DNA of 64,000 nucleotides, from positions 62,001 to 126,000 of the forward strand of contig JBBDNK010000034.1 of the NCBI GenBank assembly GCA_040877625.1, read 5' to 3'. Position 1 is the stretch's first letter; every line of letters starts with the position of its first letter. The notes beneath the pieces are model-generated. The model had not been told where the DNA came from, made no database searches, and saw only the letters and a list, made by a program, of their open reading frames with translations. This DNA comes from Methylonatrum sp040877625. Its GTDB lineage: Bacteria; Pseudomonadota; Gammaproteobacteria; Nitrococcales; Aquisalimonadaceae. The position numbers and the translations under genes were made by a program. Positions 9,389 to 18,995 of this stretch are shown here, piece after piece.

Positions 9389-9453
9389 ACCCTCCGGTGT
9401 TTTTCGGCGGCGTCATCAATCGCCGCGTACGGGCACGAGGACAACAACAGCAC

Positions 9454-10323
9454 ATGACCGCAGACAAGGCCGCGCTCGCGGCCGGCATCAGTCTCGCCTG
9501 CAACGCCCATGGTCGCGACTTCATTCATGTACGGCATCCCGCCGTCGAGGCCCGTATCGCGCTGGAAGGCGCGCACCTGGCCGCCTGCACGCCCAGCGGT
9601 CAGCCCCCGTTGCTGTGGATGAGCCCGACCGAACCGGCGTTGCCGGGCAAACCGTTACGGGGCGGCGTACCGCTGTGCTGGCCCTGGTTTGGCGGTGATC
9701 GGCCCGGCCCGGCTCACGGCATTGCGCGGACCAGCCGCTGGCAGCTTGATGACGTGCAGACCGACCCCGACCAGGTGCGACTGCGGCTGAGCCTGCCTCC
9801 GGCCGAGATCGCCAGGCATCTGCCCGAGGGCAACTGGCAGCTCGGCGTGGAGTTCGTTCTTGGACGGCACCTGTCCATCGCCCTGACCACCACCAATACG
9901 GGCGATCAGCCACAGGTGCTCAGCCAGGCACTGCATGCCTATCTGCCGGTGGGGGACATTGAGCCAGCGCGGCTGCAAGGTCTGGACGGCTGCATGTACA
10001 TCGACAAGGTCATCGGCAGTGCGGACAACGTGCAGGTGGGCTCGGTGGCGTTCGGCCCCGAAGTGGACCGCATTTACCACGGCCATGCCGGGCCCGTCCA
10101 ACTCACCGACGATACCGCCGCACCCATCATCGTCAGCCGCGAGGGCAGCCGGTCACTGGTGGTGTGGAATCCCGGCAAGGCGAAATCCGCCTCCCTCAGC
10201 CACTTTCCGCCGGACGGTTATCGCACCATGGTCTGCATTGAGGCCGCCAATGCGGGACCGGATGCGCGCCTGCTGGCGGCGGGCGAAAGCCACACGCTGC
10301 GAACCCGTATCAGGCGTGAGTAA
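9454..10323 (+). CDS. D-hexose-6-phosphate mutarotase (YeaD-like aldose epimerase)
   Basis: 289 residues of the aldose 1-epimerase superfamily, YeaD branch. Visible family marks are GGVPLCWPWFG near residue 70, AHGIARTSRW soon after, the histidine in QALHAYLPVGDI, and the acidic KRIxE-like end region CIEAANAG. The enzyme interconverts alpha and beta forms of hexose 6-phosphates in the cytoplasm. ATG 9454 is chosen with GAGG at 9437-9440; a GTG at 9397 would add an unlikely arginine-rich leader. The 3' end overlaps the convergent ABC ATPase gene by 14 bases. Confidence 0.88.
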   Translation: MTADKAALAAGISLACNAHGRDFIHVRHPAVEARIALEGAHLAACTPSGQPPLLWMSPTEPALPGKPLRGGVPLCWPWFGGDRPGPAHGIARTSRWQLDDVQTDPDQVRLRLSLPPAEIARHLPEGNWQLGVEFVLGRHLSIALTTTNTGDQPQVLSQALHAYLPVGDIEPARLQGLDGCMYIDKVIGSADNVQVGSVAFGPEVDRIYHGHAGPVQLTDDTAAPIIVSREGSRSLVVWNPGKAKSASLSHFPPDGYRTMVCIEAANAGPDARLLAAGESHTLRTRIRRE

Positions 10324-11359
10324 GGTCCGAGCGCGTTTGTACTGACGTATCGGCGAAATGGCAGGCTGCCTGGTGGCCGTCACCGACCCGGTGCAGTTTC
10401 GGTTGCACCTGGCCGCAGCGGTCCTCGCCGCGGGGGCAGCGGCCGTGGAAAAGGCAGGCATTCGGGTTCGGGTCCACCGGGCTGCGCGGCTCACCGGTCA
10501 GGCGGATGCGATCTGGCCCGCTATCCGATGCAGGCCTGGGTATTGAAGAGATCAGCGCCTGCGTATAGGGGTGAGCGGGGTTGTCGAAGACTTCCGCTGC
10601 CGGCCCGGACTCCGCGATCTGCCCCAGGTACATGACGATCACGCGGTCGCAGAGCAGGCGCACCACGTTCAGGTCATGGGAGACGAACAGGTAGCTGATG
10701 CCGTGCCGGCGCCGAAGATCGTCCAGCAGTTGCAGGATCACCGCCTGTACCGACACATCCAGGGCAGACGTGGGCTCGTCGAGTACCAGCAGTTTCGGAT
10801 CGCTGGCCAGGGCACGCGCGATATTGACCCGCGCCTTCTGGCCGCCGGAGAGCTGATGGGGCAGGCGGCCCAGCAGCTCGGGCGCAAGCCCGACCTGGCT
10901 TGCGAGTTCCGTTACCCGGCGGTCGAGCGCGTCGCCTTGTACCGTCGTCAGCCGGTGCAGGGGTTCGGCGATGCTGTCAAAGGCGGTAAAGCGCGGGTTC
11001 AGACTGTCGTGCGGATCCTGAAACACGACCTGGATGGCGCCGCGCAGAGGGTCGTGGATAAATTTCCGGACCGGAATGGTGCCGATATCCTTGCCCTCGA
11101 ACAGGATCTGGCCGCCGGTAGGCTCGATCAGACGGGTAATCAGGCTGACCAGCGTTGATTTTCCGCAGCCGGATTCGCCTACCAGGCCGACGCTTTCACC
11201 GGCGCCGATGGTAAAGCTGACATCATCCACAGCGTGAAGCTTGTGGATATGCGCGGTGGCGTGATTGGCCCAGGCCCGCAGTTCGGTCAGCCAGCGCGGC
11301 TCGCCCAGGGAGACGGGGTAGTGCTTGCGCAGATTTTTCACTTCCAGCAGTGGTTTCAT
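10310..11359 (-). CDS. Peptide ABC transporter ATP-binding protein (OppF/DppF type)
   Basis: 349 residues. Walker A is GESGCGKST, the signature motif is LSGGQKARVNIARALA, and Walker B is LLVLDEPTSALDVSVQ. The C-terminal oligopeptide/dipeptide extension contains ACLFHGRCPRGEDRC, typical of the iron-sulfur/cysteine motif of OppF-like ATPases. It is the last gene of a five-gene importer operon and starts inside the stop codon of the preceding ATPase gene (ATGA overlap). It would power uptake of short peptides or related amides together with its OppD-like partner. Given the gamma-glutamyltransferase and amidase next door, the natural substrate could be gamma-glutamyl or acylated compounds. Confidence 0.92.
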   Translation of the reverse strand: MKPLLEVKNLRKHYPVSLGEPRWLTELRAWANHATAHIHKLHAVDDVSFTIGAGESVGLVGESGCGKSTLVSLITRLIEPTGGQILFEGKDIGTIPVRKFIHDPLRGAIQVVFQDPHDSLNPRFTAFDSIAEPLHRLTTVQGDALDRRVTELASQVGLAPELLGRLPHQLSGGQKARVNIARALASDPKLLVLDEPTSALDVSVQAVILQLLDDLRRRHGISYLFVSHDLNVVRLLCDRVIVMYLGQIAESGPAAEVFDNPAHPYTQALISSIPRPASDSGPDRIRLTGEPRSPVDPNPNACLFHGRCPRGEDRCGQVQPKLHRVGDGHQAACHFADTSVQTRSDLTHA

Positions 11360-12327
11360 AGCGGCCTCCGGCAGGCAACCCAGTGATTGTTGCCATGGGG
11401 AATCGGCTCCAGGGCCAGGTTCGGCTCGTCGCAGGTCGGGCGGCGGCGTTCACAGCGGTCCGCGAACCTGCATGGAGGCAGCGTGCCCTTGAGGTCGGGG
11501 ATGCCGCCGGGTATGGCCTGGAGGTCATCCAGGCTGCGGGCGCTGTTGGGCGTCGCGCCCATCAGTCCGGCGGTGTAAGGGTGCGCGGGGGCACTGAACA
11601 GCGTCTCGGTGGCCGCGACCTCCACGACCTGGCCGGCGTGCATCACCATGATGCGGTTGGCGTATTGTGCAGCCAGCGCCAGGTCGTGCGTGATCAACAG
11701 GGTGGCCATGGCGTTGTCGCGCCCCAGATCCCTGATCAGGTCCATGATGGCCGCCTGTGTGGTGACGTCGAGGCCGGTCGTGGGCTCGTCGGCAATCAGC
11801 AGCCGCGGCCGGCAGCACAGTGCCATGGCGATCATTACCCGCTGGCAAAGGCCCCCGGAGAGTTCAAAGGGGTAGGCGTGATAGCGGTGTTCCGGGTCGG
11901 GGATTCGCACCTGCGCCAGCGCCTCGACGGCCCGGCGCCGCGCGTCGTGCCGGGTCACCGGGCCGTGACGGCGAAGCACGTCCTCGAGCTGGTGTCCGAC
12001 GCGGCGGATCGGGTTCAGCGCGGTGGCCGGATTCTGGAAGATCATGGCCATTTCGCGCCCGCGCACCGCATCCATTTCGCTCCGCGAGGCGTTCATCAGG
12101 TCCATGCCGTCGAAGCTGACCCGTCCATCCCGGATGCGCGCGGCGGGGTCGAGTATGCCCATGATGCTGAACGCGGCCACGGACTTCCCCGACCCGCTTT
12201 CGCCGACCACGGCCAGGGTCTCGCCCTTGTGCAGGGACAGGCTGAGCCGGTCCAGCACCTTGACTACGCCGGCGCGGGTCTGGAACTCCAGGGTCAGGTC
12301 GTCCACTTTGAGCAGCGGCTGTTTCAT
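11356..12327 (-). CDS. Peptide ABC transporter ATP-binding protein (OppD/DppD type)
   Basis: 323 residues from ATG 12327 (MKQPLLKVDDLTLEF). A much longer open frame continues upstream but overlaps the permease gene in another frame and is not real. Walker A is GESGSGKSV. The signature region reads LSGGLCQRVMIAMALCC, with Leu-Cys where most relatives have Met-x. Walker B is LLIADEPTTGLDVTTQ. The C-terminal cysteine segment CRFADRCERRRPTC is the oligopeptide-transporter extension. The start overlaps the permease stop by 4 bases and the stop overlaps the next ATPase start, so translation is coupled. It is one of two different ATPase subunits of the importer. Confidence 0.92.
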   Translation of the reverse strand: MKQPLLKVDDLTLEFQTRAGVVKVLDRLSLSLHKGETLAVVGESGSGKSVAAFSIMGILDPAARIRDGRVSFDGMDLMNASRSEMDAVRGREMAMIFQNPATALNPIRRVGHQLEDVLRRHGPVTRHDARRRAVEALAQVRIPDPEHRYHAYPFELSGGLCQRVMIAMALCCRPRLLIADEPTTGLDVTTQAAIMDLIRDLGRDNAMATLLITHDLALAAQYANRIMVMHAGQVVEVAATETLFSAPAHPYTAGLMGATPNSARSLDDLQAIPGGIPDLKGTLPPCRFADRCERRRPTCDEPNLALEPIPHGNNHWVACRRPL

Positions 12328-13172
12328 GTGCGCCTCCGCGGGTCGATGAGGTCGCGCAGGCCGTCCCCCATCAGGTTGAAGCAGAACACCGCCAGCATCA
12401 GCGCCGCGCCCGGGAACAGCACCAGCCACCACTCGCCGGAGACGATGTACTCCGCGCCTTCCGCGACCATGATCCCCCACTCGGGGGTGGGCGGTCTGAC
12501 GCCGAGCCCGATGAACGACAGGCCGGCGGCATTGAGGATGGCCCAGCCCATGTTGAGCGAAAGCTGCACCATCATCTGCGGCAGGATATTCGGGTAGAGG
12601 TGGAGGGCGAGCACGCGGAGGTCCGAGTTGCCGGCGACCTTGGCGGCGGCGGCGAAGCCCGCGCTGCGGCGCACGCTGATCTCGGCCCGCGCCACCCGGG
12701 CGTAAAAGGGTAGATTGATGATGGCGGTGGCGTAGATCACGTTCGCCACGCTGTTGCCGAGGACGGCCACGATGCCCATGGCCAGCACGAACAGCGGGAA
12801 CGCCATCACCGTGTCCACGCAGCGGCTGATCACGCGGTCGGTCCAGCCGCCGTAGAACCCCGCCAGACATCCGATCACGCTGCCCGCAATGAAGGACAGG
12901 GCAACCGCGGACACCGCGATCAGCAGGTCCAGCCGGGTGGCGATGATGACCCGGCTGAGCACATCCCGACCCAGGTGATCGGTGCCGAACCAGTGCGCCC
13001 ACGATGGCGGCTGAAGCCGCGAGGCACTGCTCGCCAGCGGATCGTAGGGGACGATGAAGGGGCCGAACAACGCCAGCACCACCATGAGCAGGAACAGGCT
13101 GAACGCCACCACGGTCAGCGGGTTTTCGCCGAGCACGTAGCGCGTATGTCGAAGGGTCGCCGCGGAGATCAT
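12324..13172 (-). CDS. Peptide ABC transporter permease (DppC/OppC type)
   Basis: 282 residues with the usual N-terminal cytoplasmic tail, first membrane helix near residues 20-45, and the GTDHLGRDVLSRVI segment diagnostic of the OppC/DppC branch (periplasmic loop before the transport core). The EAA-type loop reads AGLSFIGLGVRPPTPEWG, a strong family mark. About six membrane helices are visible. The ATG overlaps the stop of the partner permease by 4 bases. It forms the inner-membrane channel with the DppB-like subunit. Confidence 0.92.
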   Translation of the reverse strand: MISAATLRHTRYVLGENPLTVVAFSLFLLMVVLALFGPFIVPYDPLASSASRLQPPSWAHWFGTDHLGRDVLSRVIIATRLDLLIAVSAVALSFIAGSVIGCLAGFYGGWTDRVISRCVDTVMAFPLFVLAMGIVAVLGNSVANVIYATAIINLPFYARVARAEISVRRSAGFAAAAKVAGNSDLRVLALHLYPNILPQMMVQLSLNMGWAILNAAGLSFIGLGVRPPTPEWGIMVAEGAEYIVSGEWWLVLFPGAALMLAVFCFNLMGDGLRDLIDPRRRT

Positions 13173-14194
13173 TCCTTGCCCCCCATGCGTGGGTCGATCA
13201 GCGTATAGAGCAGATCAATGGCCAGGTTGAGGGAGACGAACAGCAGCGCCATGGAGAGCACAAAGCCCTGCACCGCGGCGTAGTCCGAGGCCACCAGCGC
13301 GTCCACCGCGAAGGAGCCGATGCCCGGCCAGGAGAACACTTTCTCGACAAGCACATTGGCGCCTAGCAGAAACGAGAACACCATGCCGAGGGTGGTGAGC
13401 ACCGGCAGCATGGCGTTGCGCAGCGCGTAGGTGAACAGCACCGTGCTCGGCGCCAGGCCGCTGGCCCGCGCGGTACGAATGTAGTCGCTGGCCAACACGC
13501 CGATCATGGCTGCCCGGGTCATTCGTGCAATGGGCGCCATGGCGAAGATGCCGAGCGTGATGGCCGGCAGGGCAATCTGCCGCGCACTGGCCATGAATAC
13601 CTCGAAATCTCCGGCGATGAGACTGTCGATCAGGTACAGGCCGGTCACGCTCTCCGGCTCTATGTACATGAAGGAAAGCCGGCCCAGCGGCGAGGGCGCC
13701 CAACCGAGCAAATAGTAGAAAACGTAGACCAGCAGCAGCCCGGTGAAGAACACCGGCATGGAGACACCGGCGGTGACCACCACCCGGCAGGCGTGATCGA
13801 CCAGGCTGTTGGGCCGGGTGGCGGCCAATACACCCAGCGGAATGGCGACCACCATGGACAGCAGCAGCCCCAACAGGGTCAGCTCCAGCGACGCCGGCAG
13901 CCGGCGCCCCAGTTCTTCCACCACCGGCCTGCCGGTATTGTGGGAGACGCCCCAGTCGCCCTTCGCCAGGTTCTGCACATAGCGGCCGAACTGCACCGGC
14001 AACGGTTGATCCAGCCCCATGGACGTCCGTGTCTCGGCGATGGACTGTGCGTCCGCCGCCGGACCCGCGAAATAGACGGCGGGATCACCGGGTAACGATC
14101 GCGTCAGCACGAACGTCACCACGATGATGCCCACGAGGGTGGGCAACGCCTCAAGCAGGCGTTGCCCGACTGTTATCAGCCAGGATGATCTCAT
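13169..14194 (-). CDS. Peptide ABC transporter permease (DppB/OppB type)
   Basis: 341 residues. The first membrane helix carries VGIIVVTFVLTRSLPGDP, the hallmark N-terminus of DppB/OppB permeases. GDWGVSHNTGRPVVEEL marks the periplasmic loop, and ENVFSWPGIG-like NVLVEKVFSWPGIGSF marks the EAA region. It is followed with a 4-base overlap by the DppC-type permease and preceded 12 bases earlier by the substrate-binding protein gene. It is the second channel subunit of the importer. Confidence 0.92.
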   Translation of the reverse strand: MRSSWLITVGQRLLEALPTLVGIIVVTFVLTRSLPGDPAVYFAGPAADAQSIAETRTSMGLDQPLPVQFGRYVQNLAKGDWGVSHNTGRPVVEELGRRLPASLELTLLGLLLSMVVAIPLGVLAATRPNSLVDHACRVVVTAGVSMPVFFTGLLLVYVFYYLLGWAPSPLGRLSFMYIEPESVTGLYLIDSLIAGDFEVFMASARQIALPAITLGIFAMAPIARMTRAAMIGVLASDYIRTARASGLAPSTVLFTYALRNAMLPVLTTLGMVFSFLLGANVLVEKVFSWPGIGSFAVDALVASDYAAVQGFVLSMALLFVSLNLAIDLLYTLIDPRMGGKE

Positions 14195-14206
14195 GGATAG
14201 CTACCT

Positions 14207-15826
14207 TCAGGTCTTGCGCAGGGGGCGGCAATCCAGCTGACGGTGGAACCAGTGCTCATAGCCTTCGACGGCGGGCTGCATGGCCACGTCAAGGCTGGGT
14301 TGCCACAGCGGGATCATGGGCACCTCGTCCATGGCGATGGCGATCATTTCCTTGATCTTGGCCTCGCGGGCCGGATTATCCATGGCCATGTGCATGGTTT
14401 CTTCCACCAGGCGCTCGATGTCCTCGTTCTTGTAGTTCATCGAGTTGAACAAATGGCCGTGCACGTAGGCCCAGAAGAAGTAGTACTCGGGGTAGTTGAG
14501 CCAGCCGCCGAAGTTGACCAGGTGCAACGGCAACTCCTTCTCCACCAACGCCTTGGTGCGCCAGTTGGCGCCGGGGATCTTGTCGATGCTGGTGGTAATG
14601 CCGACGCGCTCCAGGCCCTCCTGCAGCAGCAGCGACGTGGGCTCCATCCACTGCGCCAGGCCGAGGCTCATGGAAATGGGTACCTCGAAGCCGTCTGCGT
14701 AACCGGCCTCGGCGAGCAGTTCCCGGGCGCGGTCGTAATCCGTGTCGTAGGGAAACGGCTGCGGCCAGACCGCCTCGGCGGGCGAGACGGAGTCCGCGCC
14801 ATACATGGGCAGGCCGCGCTCGTAGGCGGCCGCCTCGTAGATCTTCCGGTAGGGTACCGCGTAGGCAATGGCCTGGCGGACACGCTTGTCCTTGAACGGC
14901 TCGAAGTCCAGGTTCAGCCCGATGCCGTGCAGGGTGTTCTCGATCGGCACGCCGGCGATTTTCACCTTGCCATCCCTGGCCATGTCGGCGGCGTCCCGCG
15001 GCGGCAGGTCCAGCGAGATGTCCACGTCGCCACGCTCGACCAGCGCCCGGCGGGTGGATGCCGACGGTACCTCGCGGATGACCACCCGTTTGAGTTCCGG
15101 CAGAGGGCCACTCTTCCAGTCGTCGAAGCGCTCATAGATGGTCTGTTCGCCCGATTTCCATCCGCCGAGCTTGAAGGCGCCACCGCCGGCCGGGGTACGA
15201 TGCAGGTACTCCGTGGCCCAGGGGTCGCTTTCGGTGACATGCTGCCTGGCCACCTCGGAGTTGATGACGATGGGCACGGGCACGGCAAGATCCGGCAGGG
15301 TGAGCTTGCTCTTGCGCAGGAACTTGATCCGGAAGGTGTGATCGTCCACGACTTCGAACTGCTCCGGCTTTTCCAGCGAGCCGGCCTTCATCTGCACCGT
15401 GGGGAAGCCGCCGATCGAGACGGCGCGGTCGAACGACCACTTCACATCCTTCGCGGTTACGGGCTTGCCGTCCCAGAAGGTGGCGTTCTTGCGCAGCATG
15501 AAGTCCACGGACATGCCGTCGTCGGCAACCGTCCATGACTCGGCCAGTTCCGGCTCCAGCACTTCGTGATCATAGGCGAAGGTGCCATCGGGCATCTCCC
15601 GGCGCCCGTGGGTGACCAGGCGGTCGTAAAGGTTCACGGAGACCGAGTAGCTTGCGCGGTTGGTCCCGGACCGGTGAATGTCCATGCTATTGGGGCCCGA
15701 TCCTACACAGACCACCAGCGTGCCGCTGGGTCCCGCGGCATGCGCCGGCAGGAACTTGAAAAGCGGCAAGGCTCCGGTGGCCCCGGCCATGATTGCGCTG
15801 TTCTTCAGAAATTTCCGACGGTCCAT
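14207..15826 (-). CDS. Periplasmic substrate-binding protein of peptide ABC importer (Tat signal)
   Basis: 539 residues, SBP family 5 (DppA/OppA-like). The N-terminus MDRRKFLKNSAIMAG is a twin-arginine signal, so the protein is probably folded before export, unusual but known for this family. The family body has EPELAESWTVADDGMSV-like text, FRKNATFWDGKPVTAKDVKWSF and repeated lobes. ATG 15826 is chosen over the upstream ATG because a run of G residues (TTGGGGGG) lies 7-13 nt upstream and the Tat motif starts here. It is the first gene of the importer operon, behind a sigma-54-type promoter and an NtrC-like site. The ligand is unknown; neighbouring GGT and amidase genes point to amides or gamma-glutamyl compounds. 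Confidence 0.92.
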   Translation of the reverse strand: MDRRKFLKNSAIMAGATGALPLFKFLPAHAAGPSGTLVVCVGSGPNSMDIHRSGTNRASYSVSVNLYDRLVTHGRREMPDGTFAYDHEVLEPELAESWTVADDGMSVDFMLRKNATFWDGKPVTAKDVKWSFDRAVSIGGFPTVQMKAGSLEKPEQFEVVDDHTFRIKFLRKSKLTLPDLAVPVPIVINSEVARQHVTESDPWATEYLHRTPAGGGAFKLGGWKSGEQTIYERFDDWKSGPLPELKRVVIREVPSASTRRALVERGDVDISLDLPPRDAADMARDGKVKIAGVPIENTLHGIGLNLDFEPFKDKRVRQAIAYAVPYRKIYEAAAYERGLPMYGADSVSPAEAVWPQPFPYDTDYDRARELLAEAGYADGFEVPISMSLGLAQWMEPTSLLLQEGLERVGITTSIDKIPGANWRTKALVEKELPLHLVNFGGWLNYPEYYFFWAYVHGHLFNSMNYKNEDIERLVEETMHMAMDNPAREAKIKEMIAIAMDEVPMIPLWQPSLDVAMQPAVEGYEHWFHRQLDCRPLRKT

Positions 15827-15934
15827 GAGTACCCCCCAAATGGCATGGTGCCCAGGACATCTGATCAATGCCGGTGCGGCTTCGCGATCGGTGCGCTGAT
15901 CCGTGGTCCTGGGCGTGGTCTGTCATACCTGCCT

Positions 15935-15951
15935 ACGCAAGGTCCATGCCA
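15935..15951 (-). promoter_or_regulatory. Sigma-54 promoter for importer operon
   Basis: The minus strand reads TGGCATGGACCTTGCGT. It keeps the -24 GG and -12 GC with exactly ten bases between, and matches the sigma-54 consensus TGGCACG-N4-TTGCW except for one T for C and the final W. It lies about 110 bases upstream of the substrate-binding protein start, in a region with no gene, and an NtrC-type palindrome lies about 130 bases further upstream. This is read by eye; no transcript evidence is available. Confidence 0.7.
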
Positions 15952-16079
15952 TGGCGTCGGAAGCACCGCTGAACCATGCTAATTGGCCGGAGCAACGCTA
16001 TCCATTTGTGCAGGTTCGGCGAGGGGAGATAGCACGCCGGGGTTGGTGTGCAGTATTGGTGCGAGAGGCATGGTGCAAC

Positions 16080-16094
16080 GCACTAATACAGTGC
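16080..16094. promoter_or_regulatory. NtrC-type enhancer site
   Basis: GCACT-AATAC-AGTGC is an exact match to the NtrC-site pattern GCACY-N5-RGTGC, and sits inside a wider imperfect palindrome (GTGCAACGCAC at 16073-16083, GTGCATTGCAC at 16091-16101). It is placed about 130 bases upstream of the sigma-54 promoter at 15935-15951, a normal enhancer distance. Two loose half-sites (TTGGTGC and ATGGTGC at 16057-16077) lie next to it. It suggests control of the importer by nitrogen limitation. Confidence 0.65.
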
Positions 16095-16121
16095 ATTGCA
16101 CGCCAATGTATCAGGGGTCTG

Positions 16122-17745
16122 TTAAAAGCTGGCCACCAGGCCGTCGCTGCGCGGATCGCTTGCACCTTCGATAACGCCGTCGGGATGAAGCACCACCGCC
16201 CCGGCATGTCCCATGGTGTCGCTGAAGGCGTCCGGCAGCACCTCAACCTGGTGACCGGCGGCGCGCAGCCGAGCCACCAGAGCGGGATCGAAACGCGATT
16301 CCAGCTTCAGGCTGGTGCTCTGCTCTCCCCAGGTGCGTCCGAGTAGCCAGCGGGGTGCGGTAACTGCGCTTTGCAGCGGCTGATTGAACAGCGCGTAGCG
16401 GCTGAACAACGCCGATTGCGTCTGCGGTTGTCCCTCGCCCCCCATGGTGCCGTAGACCATGACCCGGCCGTCATCGAAACGTGCCATGGCCGGGTTGAGG
16501 GTGTGGAAGGGTTTGCGGCCGGGCCTGAGCGTCTGCAGGGCACCCGCTTCCAGCGAGAAGCTGATCCCCCGGTTCTGCCATAGCACGCCGGTTGCCGGTA
16601 GTACGATGCCGGCGCCGAATTCCCAGTAGATGCTCTGGATGAAACTGGCGGTGCGGCCTTCCCGATCAATGCAGCCCATCCAGACGGTGTCGCCCGGCAA
16701 GGCGGGCCGGGGCCAGGGCAGGGCCTGTTCGGGATCCACCGCGTCGGCATGGGCCTGCAGGGCCTCGGGGCGCAGGAAGCGGCGCGGATCCTCTGTCATG
16801 TAGGCGGGATCGGTGCAATACCGGTCGCGTACCAGGAAGGCCTGCTTGGTGGCTTCCACCAGGCCGTGCAGATGGTCGAAGCCTTCGGCCCGTTCGATTC
16901 CCAGGCGTTCGAAAATTCCCAGAATCATCAACGACGCCATGCCCTGAGTGGGTGGTGGCTGATTGTAGACCGTGCTTCCGCGTAGCCGCACCGACAGCGG
17001 CTCCCGAAGGCAGGCCCGATAAGCAGCGAGATCCTCCCGACCGACCGGGCTGCCCAGGCGCCCCAGGTCCTCGGCCACGGCGGTGGCGAGTTCGCCGCGG
17101 TAGAAATCATCCAGCCCGGCTGATGCCATGCGCGCCAGCGTGTCGGCGAGCCGTGGCTGGCGCAGAATCTCCTGCTCGACCGGAGCGCGGCCCTCGATCA
17201 GTAAACTATCGGCGAAACCGGGTACATCCTGTAGCTCGTGGAGTTTCTCCCTGGTGAGGCGCTGTTGGCTTGGGGTGATGACGATGCCGTCGCGGGCATG
17301 ACGCTGCGCATCCTCCAGCAGCCGCGACAGCGGCAGCCTGCCGCCCCAGTGCCGGGCGATCTCCAGCGCTTTGGACCAGCCGCCTACCGTGCCGGCGACG
17401 GTCAATGCGGCGAGCGGCCCGCGGCTGGGGATCGCGTCATGACCGCGGCCGCGGTAGAACGCGGTATCCGCTGCCCGGGCCGCCGGGCCGCAGGCCTCAA
17501 TCGCCTGCACCGGCTCACCCGGCCTGCTCAACAGCCAGAACCCGTCGCCGCCGATGGAATTCATGTGCGGATAGACGACGGCGATGGCGGCGGCGGCCGC
17601 CGACATCGCCTCGGGGGCGNNNNNNNNNNCCCCCCCCCCCCGCGGCGGCGTTGCCGCCTTCACGCAGAACATCGCGGCCGGCCTGGGCGGCCAGGTGGTG
17701 AGGGGCAACGAAAATGCCGCCGAGGGCGCGCTTGGTATTCAGCAT
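16122..17745 (-). CDS. ggt: Gamma-glutamyltransferase family protein (interrupted by assembly gap)
   Basis: Starts at ATG 17745 (MLNTKRALGGIFVAPHHLAAQ, GAGG 9 nt upstream). The early family motif GRDVLREGGNAA is read in one frame and the rest in another. The switch falls at the 10-N gap 17620-17629, which is flanked by a poly-C run, so the frameshift is an assembly artefact. The large-subunit family text HMNSIGGDGFWLL and NQPPPTQGMASLMIL is present. The autocatalytic Thr that becomes the small-subunit N-terminus is in GDTVWMGCIDREGRT, followed by GTMGGEGQPQTQ. The enzyme cleaves gamma-glutamyl bonds, probably in the periplasm, although no obvious signal peptide is seen. It lies 79 bases downstream of the amidase gene. 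Confidence 0.9.
17620..17629. other. Assembly gap (10 N) inside ggt
   Basis: Ten N bases followed by eleven or so C bases. The reading frame of ggt changes across it, so the number of N is not the real gap length. The gene is probably intact in the organism. Confidence 0.95.
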
Positions 17746-17824
17746 GGTGGGGCCTCGTTGAAATCGATCAGTCCGAAATCTCTGCTGACGGGCGCCGACG
17801 GTCGGCCGGCGCCGATGCATGTGC

Positions 17825-18994
17825 TTAGCTGGTGGGCGGGCTGGTTCCGGCGAGTGTCACAGCCAGTTCCAGCAGTTGCAGGTCGCTGCCTGGCGGGCCG
17901 ATCAGCGACAGCCCGATAGGGCCGCCGTCGCCCCGGAGCAAGGGCAGGCTTAACTGGGGCAGCCCGCCGATGCCGGCGATTGCCGTCATGCACAGGGTCC
18001 TGAAGCGGACGTCGTCCACGTCGGCGGGGCTCGCGTTAACCGAGGGAGCCGCCACCGGCGCGGTTGGAAGGCACAGTACGGTGTCGTCCCCGATCGGCGC
18101 TCGCACCAGGCCTTGCAGGCGTCCGCACGCCTCAAAGGCGGCCTTGGCCTCATGCACCGTTACCTTCTCGGCAGCGGCGAAACGCTCTCTGACACCTGGG
18201 CCGAAATCTGGCCGGTTGGCCTTTATCCAGGGTCCGAAATGCGCCCAGGCCTGAAATCCCTGTACGGTCCGGAAGGCATTGGCGAACGCATCCGGCGGGC
18301 CAAACGTGACCTCCGTGGCATGGGTCAGCGGCATATCCTTGATCAGTTCGCGAACCTGCCGGGAAATCCGCTCTTCGGTCGCGTCCATCGCTGCGGTGAT
18401 CAGCCGCAATCGCCGCAGCGGCGGACGCTGGCTCTGCGGCAGCAGCACCTGTCCTACCGCTTGCATGACGCCCGGGTCCCGGGCAAGCCAGCCGACGGTG
18501 TCGAAGCGCTCCGCAAGCGGCGTGACACCGGCGTTGTCCACGGTGCCGTGGGTGGGGCGCAGGCCGTAGAGGCCGCAGTAACTGGCCGGGATGCGAATCG
18601 AGCCGCCGGTGTCGGTGCCGAGTGCGAAATCCACCAGCCCGGCCGCGACCACGGATGCCGAGCCACTGGAGGAGCCGCCGGGAATTCGGCCGGGGGCGGC
18701 GGGGTTCGGGGGCGTGCCGTAATGGACGTTCTGCCCTGCCAGGCTGTAGGCAAACTCGTCCGTGTGGGTCTTGCCGACAAGTTCGCCGCCGGCCGCCAGC
18801 AGGCGCTCCACGCAAGTGGCGCTACGCGCGGCGGGGCCGTGGGTGCGCCGCCATAGCGGGTGGCCGTTACCGGTGACGCGGCCGGCGATATCGATGATGT
18901 CCTTGCTGGCGAAGCGGGTTCCGTTCAGCACGCCTGCGCCGGTCGGCGTCAGATGCACCGGATCGAACGGTACAAAGCCGCTGTCAAGTTGCAT
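17825..18994 (-). CDS. Amidase-signature family amidase
   Basis: 389 residues from ATG 18994. The amidase signature triad is visible: Lys in FASKDIIDIAG, the cis-Ser in the glycine/serine loop GGSSSGSASVVAAGL, and the nucleophile Ser in GTDTGGSIRIPASYCG. The start follows the upstream stop codon after one base (TAA-A-ATG) with an AGGGGGC ribosome site, so the two genes are translationally linked. The family hydrolyses many carboxamides; the specific substrate is not readable. At 389 residues it is on the short side of the family (usually 450-500) and resembles the compact AtzE-like or indole-acetamide-type members. It is cytoplasmic, with no signal peptide. Confidence 0.9.
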   Translation of the reverse strand: MQLDSGFVPFDPVHLTPTGAGVLNGTRFASKDIIDIAGRVTGNGHPLWRRTHGPAARSATCVERLLAAGGELVGKTHTDEFAYSLAGQNVHYGTPPNPAAPGRIPGGSSSGSASVVAAGLVDFALGTDTGGSIRIPASYCGLYGLRPTHGTVDNAGVTPLAERFDTVGWLARDPGVMQAVGQVLLPQSQRPPLRRLRLITAAMDATEERISRQVRELIKDMPLTHATEVTFGPPDAFANAFRTVQGFQAWAHFGPWIKANRPDFGPGVRERFAAAEKVTVHEAKAAFEACGRLQGLVRAPIGDDTVLCLPTAPVAAPSVNASPADVDDVRFRTLCMTAIAGIGGLPQLSLPLLRGDGGPIGLSLIGPPGSDLQLLELAVTLAGTSPPTS

Positions 18995-18995
18995 T

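Noticed and set aside
11356..13002. Extended 548-codon form of the OppD-like ATPase
   Set aside because: The upstream part overlaps the permease gene in another frame and reads as Arg/Gly-rich nonsense; the ATG at 12327 has the family start.
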